Shown: piece by piece, positions 8,804 to 17,466 of the stretch
Position numbering within the stretch: the first letter of the stretch is position 1
Layout of the letters: each line of letters begins with the position of its first letter
Assembly: GCF_904846235.1 (NCBI RefSeq)
Contig: NZ_CAJGZN010000006.1
Span: 124,001-188,000 of the forward strand
Reading direction: 5' to 3'
DNA: 64,000 nucleotides
Origin: Psychrobacter immobilis
GTDB taxonomy: Bacteria; Pseudomonadota; Gammaproteobacteria; Pseudomonadales; Moraxellaceae
Position numbers and translations under genes: made by a program
The notes under the pieces: generated by a model
Databases searched by the model: none
What the model saw: the letters and a program-made list of their open reading frames with translations, nothing else
What the model was told of the DNA's origin: nothing

Positions 8804-9484
8804 ATGAGCAGTCGCGAACAAAAAAAACTTCAAACTCGGCACGCCTTTTTTAATGCTGTGCTCGATTTATGTATGACAGGGCAATCTTTTAGCTCTATCA
8901 GTCTCAGACAAGTAACACGCGAGGTTGGCGTTGTGCCGACTGCGTTTTATCGCCATTTTGATGATATGGAGTCACTCGGGCGCGCTTTGGTCATTGAGGA
9001 ATTGGGCGGTACGTTAGCCACGTTAAGTGATAGCCTGCAGATTGGGCGCAAACGTAGCTTTGATCGTCAAATCGCAAAAAGTATTCAGCTATTCTTGTAT
9101 ATGGTCAGCGATCAGCCTTATTACTGGCAGTTCTTGGTCAGTGAGCGTTATGGTGGGTCAGAAGCAGTACGAAAAGCCATCAATGAGTTGATTAAGATAC
9201 ATGCTCAAGGGTTGGCCGACGACTTAGCGTTGCAGCCAGCGTTTACCCATATCAATGCTTATGACCGTCGCCTATTAGCTGAGGCTGGCGTAAATATGTT
9301 CTTCTCTTGGATTATTGATTGGCTAGAGCTGACCTATACAGAAGATCATGATGATGAGATTGATCTAAACGAAATCGAAGAAAACAAGCAGCTAATGCTA
9401 CATAACTGTACTCGTCAAGCACAGATGCTTTTTTACGGGGCTTATAATTGGAAGTCTAGCGAAGAAACACGCCTAAAAGACTAA
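8804..9484 (+). CDS. TetR-family regulator resembling FabR
   Basis: A 226-residue repressor-type protein. The N-terminal helix-turn-helix (SLRQVTREVGVVPTAFYRHFDDMESLG, residues about 30-60) and the middle SERYGGSEAVRKAI and final QAQMLFYGAYNWKSSEE segments follow FabR, the repressor of unsaturated fatty acid synthesis, along most of its length. It is therefore likely to sense acyl-ACP or acyl-CoA and control desaturation genes. No such target gene is adjacent: dgt lies upstream and gspK is convergent, 22 bases away. An acidic stretch (EDHDDEIDLNEIEEN) before the last helix is longer than in E. coli FabR. Confidence 0.75.
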   Translation: MSSREQKKLQTRHAFFNAVLDLCMTGQSFSSISLRQVTREVGVVPTAFYRHFDDMESLGRALVIEELGGTLATLSDSLQIGRKRSFDRQIAKSIQLFLYMVSDQPYYWQFLVSERYGGSEAVRKAINELIKIHAQGLADDLALQPAFTHINAYDRRLLAEAGVNMFFSWIIDWLELTYTEDHDDEIDLNEIEENKQLMLHNCTRQAQMLFYGAYNWKSSEETRLKD

Positions 9485-9506
9485 ATGTTGCTCTCAATAC
9501 CATCCG

Positions 9507-10574
9507 CTAAAAGCTCGGACGAAATGCCCATAGTCGCTGTGTTACTACTTTGACTTCCTTGGGCATTTTACCGTCTACCCCACTACTATTACTCGCCTGA
9601 TTATTATTAGCTGTCTGACTACTATTAACTGCCTGATTATTATCAACGACGGTTTTACTAATCAAAACAGTGGCAAAACGCTCTCTAGCCTGACCGACAG
9701 TTGCATTATCAGTCGCTGTGATAAGTGCCATAAATGCTTGGCTATCAACGGCGAGCATGGGTGTTAAAGCCTTTCGCTGCTCATCATTTACACTGCCAAA
9801 TATCGGTAATTGCCATACTGCATCAATAGACGTCAGCGCCTGCTGTGCGCGCATATCTACCAGTGATTGCATCTGTTGACTGTTAGCACCATCCATTAGT
9901 GCGGCTAACAATACAGGACTGGCAGTATTGATATTAATCGGCACATAATAAGGCACCGCGGTAAGATAAGGCCGTAGTACTGCTAGAGTTTCAGCGCTCA
10001 CCCCTGTCACTTCTAGTAGCTGATCGATACTGACAAAAGGCTGATTTGGCAGAGCATCTGTTGCTACAGCGTTTGACTGCTGCGCATATACCGTACTTTC
10101 ATCACCACCATCTTGATATACCTCGCCGTCTGCATCTTGCCAATCAAGTATAGCAATAGCGATATCAGGCTCTAGATTTAGTTGCGTGAGTAGTCGTTGG
10201 AATACTGCTAAAGCAGTGGTATTGGCCGACCCATCTTGATACAAGTTATTAATGTTAAAACGACCAGACTCATCGCGTAGCTCGACGCTGACACTGTGAC
10301 TAGCCAATGCATAAGGTGGTATGGGCTGCGCCCAGATATCTTGCGCACTATCAGTATCATTGATGTTGCTATCAGCGCGAATCATCGTCAATGCCAACTG
10401 TTGACCTGCATCGATATCTTGCAGCAACTGATTTTGATCGAACAACAAACCACTACGCCTAATTGCAATTTTTTGGCTAGCAAGCATCGATCCTGCAACC
10501 ACAGTAATACTCACTACCAGTAATAAGATAGTCAGCAGTGCAACACCGCGTTGAGAGTTCGCAGTCATCGACAT
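9507..10574 (-). CDS. gspK: Type II secretion minor pseudopilin GspK
   Basis: A 355-residue, last gene of the gspHIJK operon. The prepilin-like N-terminus is SQRGVALLTILLLVVSITVVAG, cleaved after the Gly and lacking the Glu+5 as is usual for GspK. The large alpha-helical domain follows (LRDESGRFNINNLYQDG, later PININTASPVLLAALM, a helix-hairpin-helix-like GspK signature). GspK caps the pseudopilus tip with GspI and GspJ. The start at 10574 has AAAGG 6 bases upstream. Near the C-terminus is an Asn/Ser-rich insert (NNQAVNSSQTANNNQ) before the end. The gap from gspJ is 48 bases. Confidence 0.92.
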   Translation of the reverse strand: MSMTANSQRGVALLTILLLVVSITVVAGSMLASQKIAIRRSGLLFDQNQLLQDIDAGQQLALTMIRADSNINDTDSAQDIWAQPIPPYALASHSVSVELRDESGRFNINNLYQDGSANTTALAVFQRLLTQLNLEPDIAIAILDWQDADGEVYQDGGDESTVYAQQSNAVATDALPNQPFVSIDQLLEVTGVSAETLAVLRPYLTAVPYYVPININTASPVLLAALMDGANSQQMQSLVDMRAQQALTSIDAVWQLPIFGSVNDEQRKALTPMLAVDSQAFMALITATDNATVGQARERFATVLISKTVVDNNQAVNSSQTANNNQASNSSGVDGKMPKEVKVVTQRLWAFRPSF

Positions 10575-10622
10575 ACATAGCCTTTGTTGTTGAGCAATTG
10601 ATGCATTTTAACTACTACCTTC

Positions 10623-11471
10623 TCAATTATTCGTTCCCGCACTACTATTATTGTCATTACCATCACTACCGCTGTTGTCATTATTAGCATTATCATTGCT
10701 GCTACTATCTGTGTTATTGACTGTGCTTTGACTATTGCTATGCGATATCGGTTGCGGGGCGAGTGCCCATTGCCAAGTGATTGGCATATCTTGGTATGTA
10801 AAACTAACCGCGACTCCTTTCGGTAATAAAACAGCTGTTGGCTTAGGACTCGCTGTATTCGCTGATTGTCTCACCGCTTTATTCGTACTACTGCCACTGT
10901 TAGCATCATCGCTCGGAAACTTGGTACTTAGCTCTGGTAGATAAGCTTGCCAGCTTCCTGCTGTGACACCTTCGAGCAATACGCTGTCTAGGCTGACGCT
11001 GTCACGCCCGCCTTCCATACTGGTATACTGGCGACGTATCAAACGCTCATCCGCAAAAATATATTCGATATGTTGGATACTATTGCTACTCTGATATCGT
11101 GGATCAGGATCGGCAAAGCGTACAAAGCTGATATGCTCGCCATCTAAACTCATAAAGGGCTCAGGCGCTATTTCGTTCATTTGCTCGCTTGATTGGGAGC
11201 TAGTGTTCGCGTTAGTACTATCGCTTGGACTGTTATTCGCCGCACTGACACTTTGAGTAGTCGGCGCTTGATAAGGGATAATTTGACCCATGTCTTGCTG
11301 TAACTGTAAATAAGCGTACTGCAGAACAGCCAGATTGTCAGCATGAAATTGCGCGCGCTCACGAGCACGGTTGACCCCATCAAATACCTGCCAGCCTGCA
11401 ACGGCTAGCATCGCAAATATTGCCATCGCAACCATTAGCTCAAGCAGTGTAAAACCACGCTGATGCCTCAC
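10623..11471 (-). CDS. gspJ: Type II secretion minor pseudopilin GspJ
   Basis: A 282-residue protein with the prepilin motif RGFTLLELMVAMAIFAMLAVAG at its N-terminus, with Glu+5 after the cleaved Gly, then the GspJ pattern ERAQFHADNLAVLQYAYLQLQQDMGQIIP and FVRFADPDPR. It starts at a GTG overlapping the gspI stop (GTGA), with GAGGG 6 bases upstream, so the two are translationally coupled. The last 35 residues are almost only Asn, Ser, Asp and Gly, a low-complexity tail not seen in typical GspJ of about 200 residues. A second Asn/Ser/Thr-rich insert lies near residues 70-95. Confidence 0.93.
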   Translation of the reverse strand: MRHQRGFTLLELMVAMAIFAMLAVAGWQVFDGVNRARERAQFHADNLAVLQYAYLQLQQDMGQIIPYQAPTTQSVSAANNSPSDSTNANTSSQSSEQMNEIAPEPFMSLDGEHISFVRFADPDPRYQSSNSIQHIEYIFADERLIRRQYTSMEGGRDSVSLDSVLLEGVTAGSWQAYLPELSTKFPSDDANSGSSTNKAVRQSANTASPKPTAVLLPKGVAVSFTYQDMPITWQWALAPQPISHSNSQSTVNNTDSSSNDNANNDNSGSDGNDNNSSAGTNN

Positions 11472-11977
11472 AGACCGCCCTCTGCTTGCCCGCTATCACC
11501 TGTTGTGCTTAGACCACTTAAATCCAAACTGCCCGTATCTTGCTCAGCATTACTTAGCATCACAGTGATATCAGTGACCGATGTGCGTGTCTGTCCATCT
11601 ATAATAGGCGCAACTGCGATATTTACTTCTTTTAGGGCAGGTGTGATGGCGTCGCCGACTGTCATTGATATTTGCCAATCACGCCCTTGAGCGTTCACGG
11701 TTTGGGTGCGGTTGGCTGTCAGCCACGTCTCTTGAATACGCAAATCAGCGGCGGCATTTTGAGCGACGAAGTGAGCAAGCGTACGAGTACGCAATATATC
11801 AACTGAGCTCAGATATGCACTACTGGCACGGCTCGCCGCGACTGCTACCACTGCCAAAATAGCCAGAGCAACCATCACTTCGATAAGGGTAAAGCCGCTC
11901 TCGCGCCTAGACTTGAGTGATATAGATCTTGGTGACATAGGCTGACTTGTCATAGGAGGTTTATATAATTTAGTCAC
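11468..11977 (-). CDS. gspI: Type II secretion minor pseudopilin GspI
   Basis: A 169-residue protein with a prepilin cleavage site in SGFTLIEVMVALAILAVVAVAAS after a leader of about 28 residues. It then has FVAQNAAADLRI and GRDWQISMTV, as in GspI. The start at GTG 11977 is supported by AGGGG 5 bases upstream and overlaps the gspH stop by one base; the later ATGs at 11953 and 11938 have no ribosome site. GspI nucleates the I-J-K tip complex of the pseudopilus in the inner membrane. Confidence 0.92.
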   Translation of the reverse strand: MTKLYKPPMTSQPMSPRSISLKSRRESGFTLIEVMVALAILAVVAVAASRASSAYLSSVDILRTRTLAHFVAQNAAADLRIQETWLTANRTQTVNAQGRDWQISMTVGDAITPALKEVNIAVAPIIDGQTRTSVTDITVMLSNAEQDTGSLDLSGLSTTGDSGQAEGGL

Positions 11978-12801
11978 TATAACCCCTGTCCGATTCGCAT
12001 GCTACCATCTGGCATTATCGTAATCACCTCGCCCACTAAACGCGAATCGTGAAGCACTTCAATGGTGACGGGCGTTGCTTGTCCTGTACCAAACCACAAT
12101 ACCTGCGGTACATTTTGATCGCTAAACCAAGGCTGTAACGTTTGGGTTCGTCCCGTACTCTGTAAACCGCTAGAATCCAAACTTTGAACTCTAATACTCA
12201 CGCCAGTGGGCAGTTCAGGCAAATTGATATCCGACTCGACTTCCCAACTTGGCGTTGGTTTTTGCTCATCAGTAGAGCCTGATAGACCAGCAACCTCTGC
12301 CGACAGCTCCATAGCATTCTTAGGCTGACTGTCGGCGCTATCTGACATCATCTCTGTTGTCTGGTACGCGACATATGGATTTGATAATGTAACGATGACC
12401 GGCTCTACCTGCCCCTGCTTATCTGCCTGCATACGCAAACCCATCGGCTGCATACGTTCAGCCGACAATAGGCGAACGTAACTCAATGAATCGGTCAGAT
12501 GCTCATAAAAAGCGCGGTTTTTGCGGGATTCACTGCTACCGACAGACAAACTCATTATGCCAGCAAATATAGACAAGATAACCACTACCACCACGATTTC
12601 CACCAATGTAAAACCAGCCTGTGGCCGACTGTTTAACGATGAGACTGATGATAAGTGATAAGCATCACTTGATATGGAGACGCAGCTGCGACAATGGTCT
12701 GTAGGTCTTGTATCTAAGCAGCTTGACTGAGACGTTTGACTAATTAGAGTAAAAGAGCAAGTAGCCGCTGAACTGGACTGCGTCTTAACACTGACCGGCA
12801 T
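11977..12801 (-). CDS. gspH: Type II secretion minor pseudopilin GspH with unusually long leader
   Basis: A 274-residue, first gene of gspHIJK. The prepilin motif AGFTLVEIVVVVVILSIFAGIM begins near residue 63, so the segment to be removed is about 60 residues against the usual 6-25. That segment has four Cys and is Ser-rich. The ATG at 12801 has AGGTG 4 bases upstream, and I found no in-frame ATG, GTG or TTG nearer the motif, so the long leader is likely to be real. The rest is GspH-like: FYEHLTDSLSYVRLLSAERMQPMGLRM and a C-terminal IMPDGSMRIGQGL. Length exceeds the family norm of about 170-200. Confidence 0.88.
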   Translation of the reverse strand: MPVSVKTQSSSAATCSFTLISQTSQSSCLDTRPTDHCRSCVSISSDAYHLSSVSSLNSRPQAGFTLVEIVVVVVILSIFAGIMSLSVGSSESRKNRAFYEHLTDSLSYVRLLSAERMQPMGLRMQADKQGQVEPVIVTLSNPYVAYQTTEMMSDSADSQPKNAMELSAEVAGLSGSTDEQKPTPSWEVESDINLPELPTGVSIRVQSLDSSGLQSTGRTQTLQPWFSDQNVPQVLWFGTGQATPVTIEVLHDSRLVGEVITIMPDGSMRIGQGL

Positions 12802-12969
12802 ATTGCACCTATAAGCCCAATTTTAATTGTCGCAGAATGAGAAAGGGTTTTGAAGAATATTAGAAGATATATGAATTCGTGCTGCAATAGTAAGCATTAC
12901 AACACGGTTTATTAAAGTTAAGAAAGGTTCACAACCCAAAAATTACTTGCTACTTTACCAATAACTACT

Positions 12970-13653
12970 TTAGTAGTTGGTATTGCGGTGCTCTTCTGAT
13001 TCAGTATCGATTTGCTCTACCAGTTCTTGCATATCCTCATCCATGACCTCTTCATCATCAGCAGGATAATGGCTTGGCAACTCTAGCACTTGCTGAACAA
13101 AGGCATAACGCAGCGTATCACGGCGACCTAAGTAACGTTGGTAAAAGCTGGAATTCAATAGTCCTGCACCGCCCTGACCAATTGCCCAAATAGATGATAG
13201 ATAATCACGAGTACTCAAGTTACTGTGCTCATCTTTTAGGTATGCGCTAATAATATCAATCAAACGCTTCATGCGCTGGCGACGGATATCATATAATTCA
13301 CCAAACAAACGATTGAGACCAGTCACTGATGCTGCCAAACGCTCTTCGATTTGGTTCAACAGCATGGCTTTTTGCGGGTTGAATAACTGCTGAAAAATCA
13401 TGCGGGCAACGCCTGCCGACGGGCAGTCATCAATACGGTTAATCTCAAACAATTGCTCTTCGTAACGAATAATAATACGCAGATAAAGCTCATCTTTACT
13501 GGAGAAATGCTTGTACAGGGTGCCTTTAGCCAAATCGAGCTGATCTGCCAAACTGTCTAAAGTGATATCACCATCGCCTGACTCAAGTAGCAATTGTTCT
13601 GCCATCGCTAAGATGTTCTCTTCTCGTGCCTTGAACTGGTGCTGACGACTCAT
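12970..13653 (-). CDS. TetR-family transcriptional regulator
   Basis: A 227-residue protein with an N-terminal TetR helix-turn-helix (ITLDSLADQLDLAKGTLYKHFSSKDELYLRIIIRYEEQ, residues about 30-65). The ligand-binding domain is unspecific, and the C-terminus ends in an acidic tail (ADDEEVMDEDMQELVEQIDTESEEH). The start is well supported by AGGAGA 4 bases upstream. The gene is monocistronic, between gspH and tatD. A TGAC-rich palindrome typical of TetR operators lies 206 bases upstream at 13859. Ligand and targets cannot be read from the sequence. Confidence 0.88.
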   Translation of the reverse strand: MSRQHQFKAREENILAMAEQLLLESGDGDITLDSLADQLDLAKGTLYKHFSSKDELYLRIIIRYEEQLFEINRIDDCPSAGVARMIFQQLFNPQKAMLLNQIEERLAASVTGLNRLFGELYDIRRQRMKRLIDIISAYLKDEHSNLSTRDYLSSIWAIGQGGAGLLNSSFYQRYLGRRDTLRYAFVQQVLELPSHYPADDEEVMDEDMQELVEQIDTESEEHRNTNY

Positions 13654-13858
13654 AATCTCTCCTAAAACATGACAAGATTAAGCATATGACCATCAATTAT
13701 GTGCGTACATTTGGCAATGAGCGTATAAAACTATACAAGAACTGCTGAAATACCATAAAAGGGATATGCTTATATTTACAAATAGTCATTGATAATCATA
13801 TAGTTACATTTAGTAAATTAAATACTAAAGGGGATTAAACTATGAGACCATCACATAA

Positions 13859-13874
13859 ATGACTGACTGGTCAT
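13859..13874. promoter_or_regulatory. TetR-type operator-like palindrome
   Basis: ATGAC-TGACTG-GTCAT is a 16-base near-perfect palindrome 13 bases beyond the tatD stop and about 206 bases before the TetR gene. TGAC/GTCA half-sites with this spacing are common in TetR-family operators. It is the best candidate for autoregulation. Confidence 0.45.
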
Positions 13875-13886
13875 AGCATAACCATT

Positions 13887-14675
13887 TTAGCGATACTGTG
13901 CCAGTAAATTTTCAAAGTTTTTTGCGGTTAATGCTCCGACCTCGTTACTATCACAACCATACATATCTGCGATAAAGCTTGCGACGTAGGGTACGTAGGC
14001 GGGCTCATTGGGACGACCACGCTTAGGCACAGGCGCCAAATATGGACTGTCGGTCTCAATCAAGATTCTGTCTTTAGGCATTTGTCGTGCAGCGTCTTGT
14101 ATATTTTGGGCACTTTTAAAACTGACAATGCCTGAGAAAGAGATATAAAATCCCAAATCTAAAGCACGTTTTGCGGTCTCCCAGTCTTCAGTGAAACAAT
14201 GGATAATACCATGCTCAGCACCTTCACTCTTTAAGACATCGATCGTATCTTCTTTTGCATCGCGCATGTGTATGACAAGCGGTTTTTTTAGTTGCTGACT
14301 TGCATGGATATGACGTGCAAGACTGGCTTGCTGCTCTTTTTTATTTTCTGTAGACCAGTAGTAATCTAGCCCTGTCTCGCCTATTGCCCATACATGGTCT
14401 TTATCAGCAGTCTCGATTAGACGCTCAACCGTCGCTGATTTCAGTATATCGATATCCTCACAAGGATGAATCCCTACACTCATCCCTAGATTTAGGGTCT
14501 CGTCACCATAGGTGCTCACAATATTGGCAATCTCGTCGTATTCTGCAAAATCACACATAATCGCCATCGCACGGGTAACATTAGCAGTTTTCATAGCGTC
14601 AATCGCGCCAGATAATTTACCATCGTATTTCGTCAAATCTAAACGGTTAAGGTGACAATGAGTGTCTGTAAACAT
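13887..14675 (-). CDS. TatD-family metal-dependent hydrolase
   Basis: A 262-residue TIM-barrel nuclease/hydrolase. The start MFTDTHCHL at 14675 fits the family, which begins with the metal ligands HxH (H6, H8). An upstream in-frame ATG at 14744 would add 23 residues with no family match. Further ligands are visible in GETGLDYYW (Glu), VIHMRDA (His), IIHCFTEDWETA (His) and LIETDSPYLAPVPKRGRPNEPAYV (Asp). TatD proteins act as 3'-5' exonucleases or D-aminoacyl-tRNA deacylase-like enzymes. It resembles the YcfH branch in length and motifs. Confidence 0.92.
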   Translation of the reverse strand: MFTDTHCHLNRLDLTKYDGKLSGAIDAMKTANVTRAMAIMCDFAEYDEIANIVSTYGDETLNLGMSVGIHPCEDIDILKSATVERLIETADKDHVWAIGETGLDYYWSTENKKEQQASLARHIHASQQLKKPLVIHMRDAKEDTIDVLKSEGAEHGIIHCFTEDWETAKRALDLGFYISFSGIVSFKSAQNIQDAARQMPKDRILIETDSPYLAPVPKRGRPNEPAYVPYVASFIADMYGCDSNEVGALTAKNFENLLAQYR

Positions 14676-14931
14676 AAATAATCTCGTTATTAAAACTTTC
14701 TCAATTAAAAGTCTGGGAATTAAAAATTTGAATCTTGTTTGCATTGATTGCTGTGAAGGAAGCTGTTTTCAAGTATTGTTTAACGGTACACTACCTTAAA
14801 TGGCTATCAAAAATACTCTAAATAGAATTTATTCTAAATAAATGGATGATACGAACTTAGTCGATACATCATAACAATCTTTTAAAAGCCGAAGCTTCAA
14901 AACCTTTATTACCTCTCATAAGTGCCATACT

Positions 14932-15597
14932 ATGAACCATAAAAAAACTATCACTCTACCCCATATCTTCAAAACATTGTTGCCCAAGCAACTGTATAAA
15001 CAACGGTTTTTATTACAAGATAAAGGCCATAGTAATTACATTGAAATAGCTAACGACGTACGTATCATTGGCAACTCCACAATTACTATTCGTAAAGGTG
15101 ATAACAATCGAATTACCATTGGTAGTCATGGGAAACTTAATAAACTAAAAATCGACATTAATGGTAATCACAATCAAGTCACTATCGCAGAACATGTTAA
15201 ATTCTCTGGTCAATTATTAGTCGTTGGTAATCATTTACGCATTCATATTGGTGAGTATACCACTGCCATTGACTGCTATATCTTGGCACGTGATAAGAGT
15301 GTGACTATTGGTAAGTCTTGCATGATATCGCGTGGTATTGAAATTCGCGCTACCGATGTGCATAAGGTCTACGATATAGATACTAACGTACGAGTGAACA
15401 AAGCACATTCTGATGTCATTCTAGGAGATCATATTTGGATTGCGGCTAATGTGACTATTTCAAAAAACGTCTCTATCGCTGATGGATGTATCATCGCAGC
15501 AGGTGCCTTCGTCAATAAACCAGTCACTATACCAAACTGTATGGTAGCAGGCACACCAGCAAAAATCATTCGCCAAAACGTACGTTGGGAACGCTAA
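14932..15597 (+). CDS. Left-handed beta-helix (hexapeptide) acyltransferase
   Basis: A 221-residue protein with imperfect hexapeptide repeats from about residue 40 to 205 (ITIGSHGKL, VTIAEHVKF, VTIGKSCMI, VILGDHIWIAANVTISKNVSIADGCIIAAGAFV) and the CatB/LpxA-like end MVAGTPAKIIRQN. Such trimeric enzymes move acetyl or other acyl groups from CoA to sugars or antibiotics. There are no transmembrane segments. The region is AT-richer than its neighbours and no polysaccharide genes lie nearby, so an orphan acetyltransferase, possibly acquired, is likely. Acceptor unknown. Confidence 0.85.
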   Translation: MNHKKTITLPHIFKTLLPKQLYKQRFLLQDKGHSNYIEIANDVRIIGNSTITIRKGDNNRITIGSHGKLNKLKIDINGNHNQVTIAEHVKFSGQLLVVGNHLRIHIGEYTTAIDCYILARDKSVTIGKSCMISRGIEIRATDVHKVYDIDTNVRVNKAHSDVILGDHIWIAANVTISKNVSIADGCIIAAGAFVNKPVTIPNCMVAGTPAKIIRQNVRWER

Positions 15598-15619
15598 ACA
15601 CGACTTCAAATACATGAGA

Positions 15620-17407
15620 CTAATTAAGAGGCACGACTCGCATCACCTCTTCTATGGTTGTCACGCCTTCACTAATACGTTTTGCGCCTGATAAACGTAA
15701 TGGCTGTAGACCTTCGCGATAAGCTTGTTGTTTGAGTACATCTAAGTTTGTATCGGCTGCGACCAGTTTTTTTAATTCGTTAGACAACGGCATAATCTCG
15801 TATAGGCCGACTCGTCCCTGATAACCAGTATGTCGACAATGCTCGCAGCCTTGAGCCATATAAATTTGTGCTGGGGCAGGCGCACGCCAAGGTTGTACCA
15901 ACTCCTGCCATTGAATGGCAACCTCGCTGTCTGGCACAACGTCTACCGCTTTTTTGCAATGCGGGCATAGTGTACGTAATAAACGCTGTGCCATTACGCC
16001 TAAGATAGTCGCTGATGTCAAAAACGGTTGAATACCCAAATCATGCAAGCGAGTGATTGAACTTGGCGCATCGTTAGTATGTAGTGTCGAGAGCACTAAA
16101 TGCCCTGTCAATGAGGCTTGTACTGCCATATTGGCTGTTTCAGCATCACGAATCTCCCCCACCATAATAATATCAGGATCTTGACGCATCAAAGAGCGAA
16201 TGCCGTCAGCAAAGTTTAAATCGACACCTGGATTCACTTGCATTTGGTTAAATGCAGGTTCAATCATTTCAATAGGATCTTCAATGGTACAGACATTGAC
16301 TTGTTCAGTCGCTAACTGCTTGAGAGTACTATACAAGGTCGTGGTTTTACCTGAACCTGTAGGCCCAGTGACCAAAATAATCCCGTTTGGATGAGCCGTC
16401 AATTCATGCCACGTTTCAAGCTGCTTGCCGGATAGACCAAGCTGAGCAAAGGAGCGCACCAGTACTTCAGGATCAAATACCCGCATGACCAACTTTTCAC
16501 CAAACGCAGTTGGCATAGTCGATAAACGAAGCTCTGTCTCTAACCCCTTTGGCGTTCGCGTCTTTAAACGACCGTCTTGTGGTTTACGCTTTTCTGCCAC
16601 GTTTAGTCGACCTAGAATTTTGATACGTGCGGTCACCGCGACGATGATTGCCAATGGCATCTCATACACCGTATGGAGCACACCATCAATTCGGAAGCGA
16701 ACCTTACCTGTCTCACGACGTGGCTCTAAATGGATATCACTAGCTCGTTGCTCAAAGGCATATTGCAACAGCCAATCAACGACTCTGACAATATGCTGAT
16801 CATTGGCATCGGGATTAGTATTGTCACCCAATTGCAATAATGCTTCGACATTGGTCACATCGGCAGCTGCACGCTTATGGACACTATTTGCGCCTGCGAT
16901 CGCTTGGGTGACTTGATAGAACTCCTGTCGGTAGCGTTTGATCTGCTCAGGATTGATATAGACCGTACGATAGCTTTTTGATTTGATCAATTTTTCAATA
17001 CTTGAGTGCCAGTCAGTATAAAAAGGCTGATCTGTTCCGATAACCACTTCGTCTACAGCGACCTCAATCGGTAAAATATGCTGTGAACGTGCATATTCAA
17101 ATGACATCAATTGTGTGACTGCAGGGACATCAACTTTTAGAGGATCAATACGAACGAGAGACATATCTGCTTTAGCCGCCAACCACTGGTTGAGCCAAGC
17201 CAAAGTTAATTTATTTTCAGCGCTACTGTCCGTCGCATGGCCATTCGGCAAACCAAATTCACTAATCGTTAATAGAGGATGCTGCGTTTTGTCGCGGAGG
17301 CTAGTAATGACTAGGTTATAGCCGCGTTGGTCAATCACTTTATCTGCCAATAGCTCATCTAAACACCAACGCAAATCAATCACTATCGAGTACTGTTGAG
17401 CAGACAT
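15620..17407 (-). CDS. gspE: Type II secretion ATPase GspE
   Basis: A 595-residue secretion ATPase that drives pseudopilus assembly from the cytoplasmic side. The N1E-like domain is followed by ASDIHLEP (222-229), Walker A GPTGSGKT (348-355), the Asp box, and the Walker B region MVGEIRDAETANMAVQASLTGHLVLSTLHTNDA. A zinc-binding module with CPHC and CEHC separated by about 33 residues precedes GYQGRVGLYEIM. These four Cys separate GspE/PilB types from PilT. The gene is separated from gspHIJK by about 2.8 kb of unrelated genes, matching the scattered T2SS organisation of Moraxellaceae. Confidence 0.93.
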   Translation of the reverse strand: MSAQQYSIVIDLRWCLDELLADKVIDQRGYNLVITSLRDKTQHPLLTISEFGLPNGHATDSSAENKLTLAWLNQWLAAKADMSLVRIDPLKVDVPAVTQLMSFEYARSQHILPIEVAVDEVVIGTDQPFYTDWHSSIEKLIKSKSYRTVYINPEQIKRYRQEFYQVTQAIAGANSVHKRAAADVTNVEALLQLGDNTNPDANDQHIVRVVDWLLQYAFEQRASDIHLEPRRETGKVRFRIDGVLHTVYEMPLAIIVAVTARIKILGRLNVAEKRKPQDGRLKTRTPKGLETELRLSTMPTAFGEKLVMRVFDPEVLVRSFAQLGLSGKQLETWHELTAHPNGIILVTGPTGSGKTTTLYSTLKQLATEQVNVCTIEDPIEMIEPAFNQMQVNPGVDLNFADGIRSLMRQDPDIIMVGEIRDAETANMAVQASLTGHLVLSTLHTNDAPSSITRLHDLGIQPFLTSATILGVMAQRLLRTLCPHCKKAVDVVPDSEVAIQWQELVQPWRAPAPAQIYMAQGCEHCRHTGYQGRVGLYEIMPLSNELKKLVAADTNLDVLKQQAYREGLQPLRLSGAKRISEGVTTIEEVMRVVPLN

Positions 17408-17466
17408 ATCTCTCTTCTTCTATTATTTTAAAATGTGTTGTCAAAAACGCTATCGATGCAAGCCAG

